Shown here: piece after piece, positions 1 through 5,777 of the stretch | Layout: each line of letters starts with the position of its first letter | Position numbering within the stretch: the first letter of the stretch is position 1 | From: a bacterium | Lineage (GTDB): Bacteria > Cyanobacteriota > Vampirovibrionia > Gastranaerophilales > Gastranaerophilaceae | Direction of reading: 5' to 3' | DNA: 6,448 nucleotides | NCBI GenBank assembly: GCA_024408905.1 | Contig: JAKSUP010000081.1 | Span: forward strand, 1-6,448 | Notes under the pieces: generated by a model | What the model saw: only the letters and a program-made list of their open reading frames with translations | What the model was told of the DNA's origin: nothing | Database searches by the model: none | Made by a program: the position numbers and the translations under genes

Positions 1-110
1 TTTTTTTCCTTAGGCAATACTAAGTCATAAGCAAATACATTTGTAGTTCCGATTAACAAAGTTATTAAAAATATTAAAAGCTCTTTAAAATGTTTCATAT
101 TGTTATTCAT
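1..110 (-). CDS. Partial gene: N-terminus of a secreted or periplasmic protein
   Basis: The reverse complement reads an uninterrupted 36-codon frame from ATG at 110 to the window edge, so only the N-terminus is present. It has the shape of a Sec signal peptide: a polar start with two lysines (MNNNMKHFKE), a hydrophobic core (LLIFLITLLIG, residues 11-21), and a likely signal peptidase I site after VFA at residue 27. The mature part seen is only YDLVLPKEK, so no function can be given. The start is uncertain. An AAGGAG-like sequence (128-133) lies 17 nt before ATG110, which is long, and a second in-frame ATG is at 98. A TATAAT match (114-119) is very close to the start. The gene diverges from dnaX with 49 bp between the two start codons. 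The frame is well supported by the signal peptide, but it is too short to exclude chance entirely. Confidence 0.72.
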   Translation of the reverse strand, partial: MNNNMKHFKELLIFLITLLIGTTNVFAYDLVLPKEK

Positions 111-159
111 AATATTATAAAACTTAACTCCTTGCAATTTTTATGATAAACTGTAAACT

Positions 160-1908
160 ATGAGTGGGAATTATATACCTTTATATAGAAAATATCGTCC
201 TCAAACGCTGGAAACACTTGTTGGTCAAGAACATATAAAAAAGACACTTACAAGTGCGATTGAACTTGGAAAAATTTCTCATGCTTATCTTTTTACAGGC
301 CCACGTGGTACAGGTAAAACCTCTACTGCAAGAATTTTAGCAAAATCTTTGAATTGTAAAAATGGTCCGACTTTCCATCCGTGTGGCGAATGTGAAAGTT
401 GTAAAGATATAACAAACTCAATTCCTATAGATGTTATTGAAATTGATGCCGCAAGTAATCGTAAGGTTGAAGATGCGCAAAATCTTTTGGAAAAAATTCA
501 GTATGCACCTGTTAACGGGAAGTACAAAATTTATATCATAGACGAAGTCCATATGCTTTCAAATACTGCGTTCAATGCTCTTTTGAAAACATTGGAAGAA
601 CCACCTGAAAATGTAATATTTATTTTAGCAACTACAGAAGTTCATAAAGTGCTGGACACTATTAAAAGTCGTTGCCAAAGATTTGATTTTAGAAGAATTA
701 CTACAGATGATATAGTAAAACATTTGCGATATATTTCAGATGAAGAAAAAATTAATATCACAGATGATGCTTTGTATGCAATAGCAAAAAATTCTGCAGG
801 AGGAATGAGAGACTCTATTTCATTACTTGATCAATTAAGCATATTGGGTATTACGAAACAGGTTACGATAGATGATGTTAATTCTGTTTTGGGTAGGGTT
901 TCTTTTGATGTTTTGAAAAATCTTTCAGAAAAAATTATTTCCTCTAATTCATCAGAAACAATAAAAAATTTCAATGAGATATATAATTCCGGAAACGAGC
1001 CTTTGCAGATTTTGACTAATTTATCAGAATATTTTAAAAATTTATTAATCGTGAAAACTTGTTCAAATGATTTGCTCATAGATTTAACCGGTTTAAATGA
1101 GCCTCAAATCAAAGAACTTTCTGCGCAAAAAGATTTGCTTGAAGTACAGCAAATTGGGTTTTTAATAGAGAGAATTTCTTACTATATAAAAGAAAGTAAG
1201 CTTTCTACAAGTCAGCATCTGATGCTTGAAGTTTGTATGATTGATCTTTCAAATATGACTGAAAATAGCACATTGCTTGATTTGCAGAATAGAGTAAAAG
1301 CTCTTGAAAACGGTTCTGTCAATATAGAAGAACGACCAATGCAAGTTGTCACACGTCCTGCCACTGTTGAACCTCAAAAAGTGAAAAAAAATGAACAAGT
1401 AAATGCAGAGAATACTTCAAAGCAAGTTGAGAACGAAAATGAAGATTTTACTCCACCACCAATGGCACAAAAAGCTGACGGTAATGATATAAGCACTCTT
1501 TGGGCAACATTAATGGCTAATATTAAAAGCCCTCCAACGCAAGCTATATTGAAATTGGCGATGCCGGTAAAAATATCACCTGAAGAAATTATTATCACAT
1601 TTAAAAATGAAAGATTTGTTTCTCAAGTCAATGATTCAAATAAAAAACAGCTTATTATTGAAGCTGCGAATGCTATGTTTGATAAAACAGATGTAAAAGT
1701 TTTGGTTAGAGTTGCCCAATCTTCTGATGTTCAAGTAGTACAACAGCCACAAAAACCTGTGGAGAAAAAAGCATTAAAAAAAGAAGTAGCTCCACTTGAA
1801 ACAGATGCAGGTAAAGAAACAGTAGAAAAAACCGAGAACAAAGAGCATAAGGCGACAGATCAAGAAAAAATGGTTATGGATTTATTTGAAGGTAAATTTG
1901 TCAATTAA
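160..1908 (+). CDS. dnaX: DNA polymerase III subunit gamma/tau (clamp-loader ATPase)
   Basis: This 582-residue protein is the motor subunit of the replicative clamp loader, which opens and loads the beta sliding clamp on primed DNA. Seen in the sequence: the family N-terminus LYRKYRP (8-14); Walker A GPRGTGKTST (47-56); zinc-binding cysteines C66, C75, C78 and C81; Walker B IIDEVH (126-131); sensor 1 FILATTE (154-160); the SRC arginine-finger motif (170-172); and sensor 2 GGMRD (214-218). The helical collar domain runs to about residue 365. A low-complexity linker (about 385-440) follows, then a C-terminal folded segment (about 443-517), a charged Lys/Glu-rich stretch and a terminal DLFEGKFV. 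The length and extra C-terminal domain indicate a tau-type product, expected to contact DnaB helicase and the polymerase alpha subunit. No Shine-Dalgarno sequence precedes ATG160, but the start fits the family N-terminus. An A8 tract at codons 409-411 could yield a short gamma form. Its stop overlaps that of the convergent gene. Confidence 0.97.
   Translation: MSGNYIPLYRKYRPQTLETLVGQEHIKKTLTSAIELGKISHAYLFTGPRGTGKTSTARILAKSLNCKNGPTFHPCGECESCKDITNSIPIDVIEIDAASNRKVEDAQNLLEKIQYAPVNGKYKIYIIDEVHMLSNTAFNALLKTLEEPPENVIFILATTEVHKVLDTIKSRCQRFDFRRITTDDIVKHLRYISDEEKINITDDALYAIAKNSAGGMRDSISLLDQLSILGITKQVTIDDVNSVLGRVSFDVLKNLSEKIISSNSSETIKNFNEIYNSGNEPLQILTNLSEYFKNLLIVKTCSNDLLIDLTGLNEPQIKELSAQKDLLEVQQIGFLIERISYYIKESKLSTSQHLMLEVCMIDLSNMTENSTLLDLQNRVKALENGSVNIEERPMQVVTRPATVEPQKVKKNEQVNAENTSKQVENENEDFTPPPMAQKADGNDISTLWATLMANIKSPPTQAILKLAMPVKISPEEIIITFKNERFVSQVNDSNKKQLIIEAANAMFDKTDVKVLVRVAQSSDVQVVQQPQKPVEKKALKKEVAPLETDAGKETVEKTENKEHKATDQEKMVMDLFEGKFVN
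1384..1391 (+). other. A8 slippage-prone tract in dnaX; a one-base slip gives an immediate stop
   Basis: The in-frame reading is GTG AAA AAA AAT GAA (V408-K-K-N-E), and this is the longest A run in dnaX. One extra A in the mRNA, or a -1 ribosomal slip, gives V-K-K-K followed directly by TGA, a product of 411 residues that ends in the linker after the clamp-loader core. Loss of one A, or a +1 slip, also stops within four codons (ATG AAC AAG TAA). In E. coli (ribosomal -1 frameshift) and Thermus (transcriptional slippage at A9), dnaX makes a short gamma form at an equivalent place. No strong Shine-Dalgarno-like stimulator upstream or hairpin downstream is visible, so transcriptional slippage is the better candidate. 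The functional role is inference. Confidence 0.45.
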
Positions 1909-2678
1909 TCTTTATTTTTTACGTAAATATTCTTTTTATCGTCGCTGTATTCTATATTGATTTCTTTTTTGTTGGTGTAGCGCTTAATTCTGGCTACTTG
2001 TCCTTCTGAATCAAACAGGCAATCCACCATTTCAAATTCTGAATTTATATTATCCTTGCCTTCAAGGTATCTGACAGGTTTTGAGTTAAACTGATTACGG
2101 AATAATGTTCTAAAAGATTTTCCGATTCCTGAAAATTCTGTAATGTTATTAACGATTCCGTCTTCTGCAAGTTGAATCAGAACATATTTATTATTAATTT
2201 TTTCGTCAAATATTGTGATATTGATTTTTACATTACTGCCTTCTCTTACAGTAGGTTCTATTTTAACTCTTAGCCTGCCTGTATTTTTATCATGTTCTAA
2301 AATTCTACTGACAGAGTATTTTTTATTTTTTGCTTGCAAATTTACATAATAATCTCTAATGACATCACTATCATATTCACGAATTAGCAGAGGAGTGCCA
2401 TCAGGTTTGTTATAATGTTCGCCGTTAATTTCATCAATGTTAAAGTTGTACTGAGGCATTCTTATAGGAACTAAATTGTTTAGAATTCGTACCAATTCAA
2501 TGATTTCAGCAATATCGCTATCATATTTAGGACGTGGCAATTCTTGCTTATAGTTATTCAGAGATAATGAATGTACATTATACTTTGACATCATTGGATT
2601 TGATGCTTCTGAATAACCTAGGGCTGTTGTTTTGTCCTGAATGTTATTTTTAATTTTTTGAGTTCTTTTTATTGTCAT
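1905..2678 (-). CDS. Hypothetical protein, family not recognised
   Basis: This is a 257-residue protein of unknown function. It has no signal peptide and no membrane segment, so it is probably cytoplasmic. The N-terminus (1-50) is polar and Lys/Asn/Ser-rich and looks disordered. Residues 53-70 form a probable helix (DIAEIIELVRILNNLV). From about 120 to the end the pattern alternates hydrophobic and charged residues in short strands with turns such as DKNTGR, DSEGQ and SDDKKN, suggesting a beta-rich fold. YDSD occurs twice (52-55 and 102-105). There is one cysteine (C220) and no catalytic motif I can name. The start ATG at 2678 has only a weak TAGG eight bases upstream. The gene begins 31 bp after the matrixin stop on the same strand, so the two are probably co-transcribed and may work together. 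Its TAA stop overlaps the stop of convergent dnaX by 4 bp, with no terminator between them. Confidence 0.82.
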   Translation of the reverse strand: MTIKRTQKIKNNIQDKTTALGYSEASNPMMSKYNVHSLSLNNYKQELPRPKYDSDIAEIIELVRILNNLVPIRMPQYNFNIDEINGEHYNKPDGTPLLIREYDSDVIRDYYVNLQAKNKKYSVSRILEHDKNTGRLRVKIEPTVREGSNVKINITIFDEKINNKYVLIQLAEDGIVNNITEFSGIGKSFRTLFRNQFNSKPVRYLEGKDNINSEFEMVDCLFDSEGQVARIKRYTNKKEINIEYSDDKKNIYVKNKD

Positions 2679-2709
2679 ACGCTAAACCTATTAGTATAAA
2701 AACGCAATT

Positions 2710-3507
2710 TTAAAAATTTTTGCCACTTTTGTTAGTTTTGTTACTATTCATTAAGTAATTTTTTACATTTTGTGAAATTGAAATGTTTTGCAAAGCCATG
2801 TTATATCGCTTCAAATCCCCGATATTAGTGGCTTCTTCCAATAAATCTCTGTTTGTTTGTATGTTTATGTGTTCTTCGTTTGTATAATTTTCTTTTTTTG
2901 AATCTATTTTTCTGATAACGGCATCAATGTCTGTGGAAGTTGATATTGAATATTTTGATGCAATTTGTTGTACGGATGCTCCTGCCGGTAGTTTATACAA
3001 CCATTGTAACGAATATTTGTCATTTGCAGACAAAGATGCATTTCCATATTGATGTGGTGTATACATAATGTCGTTTTTATAAGGACTATGTCCGAGTCCT
3101 AGGGCATGCCCGACTTCGTGTAATATTGTATGATACACTTCCAAGTCATTATCGTATTCTTTGTGTATTCTTCCGTCAGTAAGTCCTATAGAAACTTCTG
3201 CACCACATAATCTGTTGGCATTATCCCAATTAAAGTAACAATGACCTAAAGCTTGCCTTTCTACTCTTTTCCAGTCCACGTTGATAATAGAATCATAAAG
3301 TGCATTAACTAATTGAAAGTGCAGTTTCCCCCCACTTGCAGATGTCCACATATTAAAAGCATCAATAACCATTTTGCGAAATTTTGCGTCTTCACCGGTT
3401 TTTGAATAAAATTTCATTGGTGCAATATACACAGTAAGTGTATTTACTGTCCATCTTATAATATTGCCGTTTTTAACACTTTCATTAAGATACGTTCTTT
3501 TTTGCAT
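2710..3507 (-). CDS. Matrixin-like metzincin zinc metalloprotease without signal peptide
   Basis: This 265-residue protein is a predicted zinc endopeptidase of the metzincin clan (peptidase M10/matrixin-like). The full zinc signature HEVGHALGLGH is present (H130, E131, H134, H140), with catalytic E131, followed by a Met-turn DIMY (M148). Upstream, RWTVNTLTVYI (18-28) and the helix around FRKMVIDAFNMW (43-54) match the usual edge strand and first helix of the family. A Lys/Asn-rich helical tail (about 175-265) follows the catalytic domain. There is no signal peptide and no cysteine-switch propeptide. The in-frame TAG at 3529-3531, with no alternative start codon after it, shows that no leader has been missed at ATG3507. 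The protein is therefore predicted to be cytoplasmic, or exported by a non-Sec route. It lies 21 bp downstream of the natural permease stop and 31 bp upstream of the unknown gene. No Shine-Dalgarno sequence is visible. The substrate is unknown. Confidence 0.88.
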   Translation of the reverse strand: MQKRTYLNESVKNGNIIRWTVNTLTVYIAPMKFYSKTGEDAKFRKMVIDAFNMWTSASGGKLHFQLVNALYDSIINVDWKRVERQALGHCYFNWDNANRLCGAEVSIGLTDGRIHKEYDNDLEVYHTILHEVGHALGLGHSPYKNDIMYTPHQYGNASLSANDKYSLQWLYKLPAGASVQQIASKYSISTSTDIDAVIRKIDSKKENYTNEEHINIQTNRDLLEEATNIGDLKRYNMALQNISISQNVKNYLMNSNKTNKSGKNF

Positions 3508-3513
3508 AACTAT

Positions 3514-3543
3514 AATATAGCATATTTTCTAGCAGATTGTATA
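3514..3543 (-). promoter_or_regulatory. Predicted promoter of the matrixin gene, giving a leaderless mRNA
   Basis: On the minus strand an extended -10, TG-C-TATATT (TG at 3522-3521, hexamer 3519-3514), lies six bases before ATG3507. A -35-like TATACA (3543-3538) stands 18 bp upstream. Transcription from here would start at or next to the A of the ATG, which fits the absence of any Shine-Dalgarno sequence. The -35 lies inside the 3' coding end of the permease gene. This is a prediction from consensus matching in AT-rich DNA. Confidence 0.4.
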
Positions 3544-3693
3544 AACTTTTCTGTAATATAGCCCAATTCCAACTATTGTTAAAACTATGTTAGGTAAAAA
3601 TGCAGCAAGTATTGGGGCTAATGAGCCGGCTTCTCCAAAAGAAATAGATAAGGCTCTTACTAAGTAATACGCAAATATAATCAATACTAAATA
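3529..3693 (-). other. Out-of-frame 3' end of the LptF/LptG permease gene
   Basis: This frame encodes 54 residues with no start of its own, ending in TAG at 3531-3529. It runs through YLVLIIFAYYLVRALS, then FGEAGSLAPILAAFLPN, then a hydrophobic IVLTIVGIGLYY and a short basic end. These are the last two membrane segments and the intervening loop expected at the C-terminus of an LptF/LptG permease. They continue the upstream PPRVRYNRG sequence after a net +1 (or -2) shift somewhere around 3680-3703. Joining the two frames restores a protein of about 374-375 residues, close to the usual family size. Confidence 0.85.
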
Positions 3694-4654
3694 GGAAGCC
3701 CCTGTTATATCTGACTCGTGGAGGTGTTATAGCTAAAGGAACGCCTATTAATACAAACACAATTGTTGTGAGTGGTAATGCAATTTTATCAAACAACTCT
3801 ATTGATAGCCAATTTCTGGTTTCTGCATCTGCTGTAGAAAGGTATTTGACTAATTGGGTAAAATTGTGTTCATTTGCAAGGTTTCTATCAATTTCACGTG
3901 ACAAGTCCATTCCAAAAGTAAACACGGAATCATTAAACATCGTAGTGCTTAAAGTTTTTCCACTATCGGTGATTGTATAAATAGCACCTTTTTGGAATTT
4001 CCATCCTTCAGGAGAAGTTTTTCCTTCTCTTGCTTGAAGAATTTGGATTGTATCATTATTTGAAGCATCCAAAACTGTTATGTTATGTAAAGTAGCGTCA
4101 GAACAATTTGCGACATAGAAAAGACGTTTTAACTTGCCACCATTTTTAACTTCTTTGAATGTAAAATTGTGTTTGCCTTCAGGAATATTTTTTTGTCCAA
4201 ATGCGTACAATGCCAAATCTGTGGATTGTTTTGTCATAACAGGCACTACAGTTTCATTAATAAAAAAGCTTAGTGATGCCATTAGAATAGCAAAAATAAA
4301 AATAGGTTTTGCTATTCTGTTAAGTCCTATACCACATGCTCTCATTACAGTTATTTCAGAACTTAAACTCAAGTTGTTAAGTGTCATAACTGTGGCAAGC
4401 AGTACACCCATAGGTATTGTCATTACGAAAACTGACGGTAAATGCAAGATAATAATTACAAAAGCAATTTTGAACGAAATACCATATTCTGCAATTTGTT
4501 TGATTAGAGTAATAAATGTATCTGAAGCGAAAATTATTGATGTAAAAACTAAAACGCCCATCAAAAACATTGTAATCACTTGTTTTAAAATGTATTTATC
4601 AAGGAGTCGTATTTTTTTGTATGCCTTAATAATTTTTCTTTTGTATATATTCAA
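3590..4654 (-). CDS. LptF/LptG-family lipopolysaccharide export permease, frameshifted near the C-terminus
   Basis: LptF and LptG form the inner-membrane part of the Lpt exporter, which with the LptB ATPase extracts lipopolysaccharide and passes it to the periplasmic bridge. The open frame is 354 residues. Seen: N-terminal LDKYILKQVITMF (18-30) leading into a first membrane segment (about 26-44), a second and third (about 62-95 and 114-132), a periplasmic beta-jellyroll domain (about 135-285), and a fourth segment with GVPLAITPPR (304-313). After RGF (318-320) the reading departs from the family and ends in an unrelated tail; the true last two segments lie in another frame down to 3529. I cannot tell F from G. 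The start is TTG at 4654, supported by GAGGAG (4665-4660) five bases upstream. It heads a probable leftward operon with the protease and the unknown gene. It is either a sequencing error or a damaged gene; a duplicate elsewhere cannot be excluded. Confidence 0.9.
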   Translation of the reverse strand: MNIYKRKIIKAYKKIRLLDKYILKQVITMFLMGVLVFTSIIFASDTFITLIKQIAEYGISFKIAFVIIILHLPSVFVMTIPMGVLLATVMTLNNLSLSSEITVMRACGIGLNRIAKPIFIFAILMASLSFFINETVVPVMTKQSTDLALYAFGQKNIPEGKHNFTFKEVKNGGKLKRLFYVANCSDATLHNITVLDASNNDTIQILQAREGKTSPEGWKFQKGAIYTITDSGKTLSTTMFNDSVFTFGMDLSREIDRNLANEHNFTQLVKYLSTADAETRNWLSIELFDKIALPLTTIVFVLIGVPLAITPPRVRYNRGFLFSIDYICVLLSKSLIYFFWRSRLISPNTCCIFT

Positions 4655-4665
4655 CCTTACTCCTC
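4652..4665 (-). promoter_or_regulatory. Ribosome binding site and TTG start of the permease gene
   Basis: GAGGAG (4665-4660 on the minus strand) stands five bases before TTG (4654-4652). There is no in-frame ATG nearby that leaves the first membrane segment intact and has a comparable site, so the TTG start is preferred. Confidence 0.75.
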
Positions 4666-4693
4666 AAACTAAACCAAAGCTCTATACAATAAG

Positions 4694-4702
4694 ATTATAT
4701 CA
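4694..4702 (-). promoter_or_regulatory. Predicted leftward promoter (extended -10) of the permease operon
   Basis: The minus strand reads TG-A-TATAAT (4702-4694), a perfect extended -10 match, 40 bases before the TTG start. The -35 region is poor (best is ATGTAA at 17 bp spacing, 3 of 6), as is common when an extended -10 is present. The TG and the first bases of the hexamer fall inside the left arm of the inverted repeat, so a protein bound there would compete with polymerase. Confidence 0.5.
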
Positions 4703-4733
4703 CAAAGTTATTGATGTTACATACTTTGTGATA
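4698..4733. repeat. 11-bp perfect inverted repeat in the divergent promoter; candidate operator
   Basis: The arms are TATCACAAAGT (4698-4708) and ACTTTGTGATA (4723-4733), separated by 14 bases. Each arm overlaps the predicted -10 region of one of the two divergent promoters: permease on the minus strand, glucokinase on the plus strand. No T-tract follows, so it is not a terminator. A dimeric regulator controlling both genes is one reading. The other is that both promoters simply share the same extended -10 wording. The half-sites resemble TGTGA but face the opposite way from CRP/FNR sites. Confidence 0.5.
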
Positions 4734-4740
4734 ATATAAA
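4711..4740 (+). promoter_or_regulatory. Predicted promoter of the glucokinase gene
   Basis: A -35-like TTGATG (4711-4716) and a -10-like TATAAA (4735-4740) are separated by 18 bp, predicting a start near 4747 and a leader of about 27 bases. An alternative -10 is TG-T-GATAAT at 4727-4735, partly inside the right arm of the inverted repeat. In both cases the repeat arm lies within the polymerase footprint. Confidence 0.45.
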
Positions 4741-4773
4741 ATAGTATTAATCATTGGATAGGAGAAAGAGAAT

Positions 4774-5721
4774 ATGGCTCAAAGAATAGGTGTAGATGTT
4801 GGTGGAACGAATGTTAAAATTGCACTGGTAAGTGATGAAGGCAAGATTATTTATTCAAATTCAATTCCAACACATGCCGAAATGGGTTATGAATATACGA
4901 TTAACAGCATGAAGGAAGCTATAAGAGAATTATTAAAAGAAACAAAATTACAACCGTCAGATATAGAAGGCATGGGTTTTGGCTTCCCAGGTCAAATTGA
5001 TTGCCAAAAAGGTGTTGTAAGGTTAGCTCCAAATATTCCGGGCTGGGTAAATGTTCCTATTGCAGAAATTATGGAAAAAGAATTTGGAATTCCAACAAGG
5101 GTTGATAATGATGTGAGAACAGCAGCACTTGGTGAATTAAACTATGGTGCCGGAGTCGGTTGTCAAAATATGGTATGTATTACTGTTGGAACAGGTATTG
5201 GTTCAGGTCTAGTAATCAACGGAAAACTTGTTCGTGGTGCATCTAATGCAGCAGGCGAACTCGGTCATATCAAATTAACAATGGATGGTGGCCCACTTTG
5301 TGGTTGTGGTGACAGAGGCTGCTTAGAAGCTTATGCATCAGGTCCTTCAATTGTAGCGATGGCAGAAGAGTATATAAAGGGTGGTAAATCAACAAAGTAC
5401 AGAGAACTTGCTAATCCTGATATTACGCCTTACATTGTATCTGTTGCTGCAAAAGAGGGTGATCCTGTTGCAAAACAAATATTTAAAATTATGGGCGAAT
5501 ATATAGGTATGGGACTTGTAAGTGTTGTTAACTTACTTAATCCGGAAAAGATTATCATAGGTGGTGGTGTTGCAGGTGCAGGAGATATTCTGTTTGATCC
5601 TATCCGAGAAACAATCGCCAAACGTGCCATGACAATACAAAAAGAAGCAGTACAAATTGTTCCTGCGCAACTTGGAAATACGGCAGGTGTAATTGGTGCA
5701 AGTTTGTTGATTAAGTCATAG
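4774..5721 (+). CDS. glcK: ROK-family glucokinase (ATP-dependent sugar kinase)
   Basis: This 315-residue cytoplasmic kinase is predicted to phosphorylate glucose, or a related hexose, at C6 using ATP, feeding glycolysis. Motifs in order: phosphate-binding DVGGTN (8-13); FGFPGQID (69-76) and the glucokinase-like APNIPGW (85-91); catalytic aspartate D113 in DNDVR; a second phosphate loop TVGTGIGSG (137-145); the ROK zinc site GELGH (H165) with CGCGDRGCLE (C176, C178, C183); and the adenosine-side GGGV (263-266). The length is normal for the family and there is no DNA-binding N-terminal domain, so this is an enzyme rather than a ROK repressor. ATG4774 has AGGAG (4760-4764) nine bases upstream. 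It is transcribed alone, divergently from the permease, and ends at a strong hairpin terminator. Glucose as substrate is inferred; mannose, N-acetylglucosamine or N-acetylmannosamine are possible. Confidence 0.94.
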   Translation: MAQRIGVDVGGTNVKIALVSDEGKIIYSNSIPTHAEMGYEYTINSMKEAIRELLKETKLQPSDIEGMGFGFPGQIDCQKGVVRLAPNIPGWVNVPIAEIMEKEFGIPTRVDNDVRTAALGELNYGAGVGCQNMVCITVGTGIGSGLVINGKLVRGASNAAGELGHIKLTMDGGPLCGCGDRGCLEAYASGPSIVAMAEEYIKGGKSTKYRELANPDITPYIVSVAAKEGDPVAKQIFKIMGEYIGMGLVSVVNLLNPEKIIIGGGVAGAGDILFDPIRETIAKRAMTIQKEAVQIVPAQLGNTAGVIGASLLIKS

Positions 5722-5740
5722 TAAAAGTTATGTTAGCAAT

Positions 5741-5772
5741 AAAAAGGAGATGTTTTGACATCTCCTTTTTTT
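5741..5772. terminator. Bidirectional rho-independent terminator
   Basis: A 13-bp perfect stem pairs 5741-5753 with 5758-5770 around a 4-base loop. The central pairs are GGAGATGT/ACATCTCC, flanked by an A5 run on the left and a T7 run on the right. It terminates glucokinase transcription (stop 20 bp upstream). On the minus strand the same hairpin with a T5 tail serves the convergent transglycosylase gene, whose stop is 6 bp beyond. Confidence 0.93.
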
Positions 5773-5777
5773 ATATT

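Noticed and set aside
111..159. dnaX promoter in the 49-bp divergent gap
   Set aside because: TATGAT (142-147) resembles a -10 but has no -35 partner at 16-18 bp, so it was not listed as a feature.
1774..1783. Second slippery-looking run (TTA AAA AAA G) near the dnaX 3' end
   Set aside because: It is a shorter run, the stop in the -1 frame is several codons away, and the position is far beyond the usual gamma end.
1918..1927. Palindrome TTTACGTAAA just after the dnaX stop as a terminator
   Set aside because: It has no loop and no G/C-rich stem, and it lies within the coding end of the convergent gene.
3663..3671. Ty1-like +1 frameshift heptamer (CTT AGT A) in the permease 0 frame
   Set aside because: It lies downstream of the point where the out-of-frame reading already matches the family better (IIFAYYLVRALS), so shifting there would keep an unfavourable stretch. 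The last bases also differ from the known CTT AGG C.
4698..4733. CRP/FNR-type binding site
   Set aside because: The half-sites read TCACA...TGTGA, the reverse order of the TGTGA-N6-TCACA consensus, and the spacer is 14 rather than 6 bases.
4134..4739. 201-codon open frame on the plus strand opposite the permease gene
   Set aside because: It is a shadow: the minus strand encodes a recognisable LptF/LptG protein over the same bases, and the plus product shows no family features and runs into the divergent promoter region.
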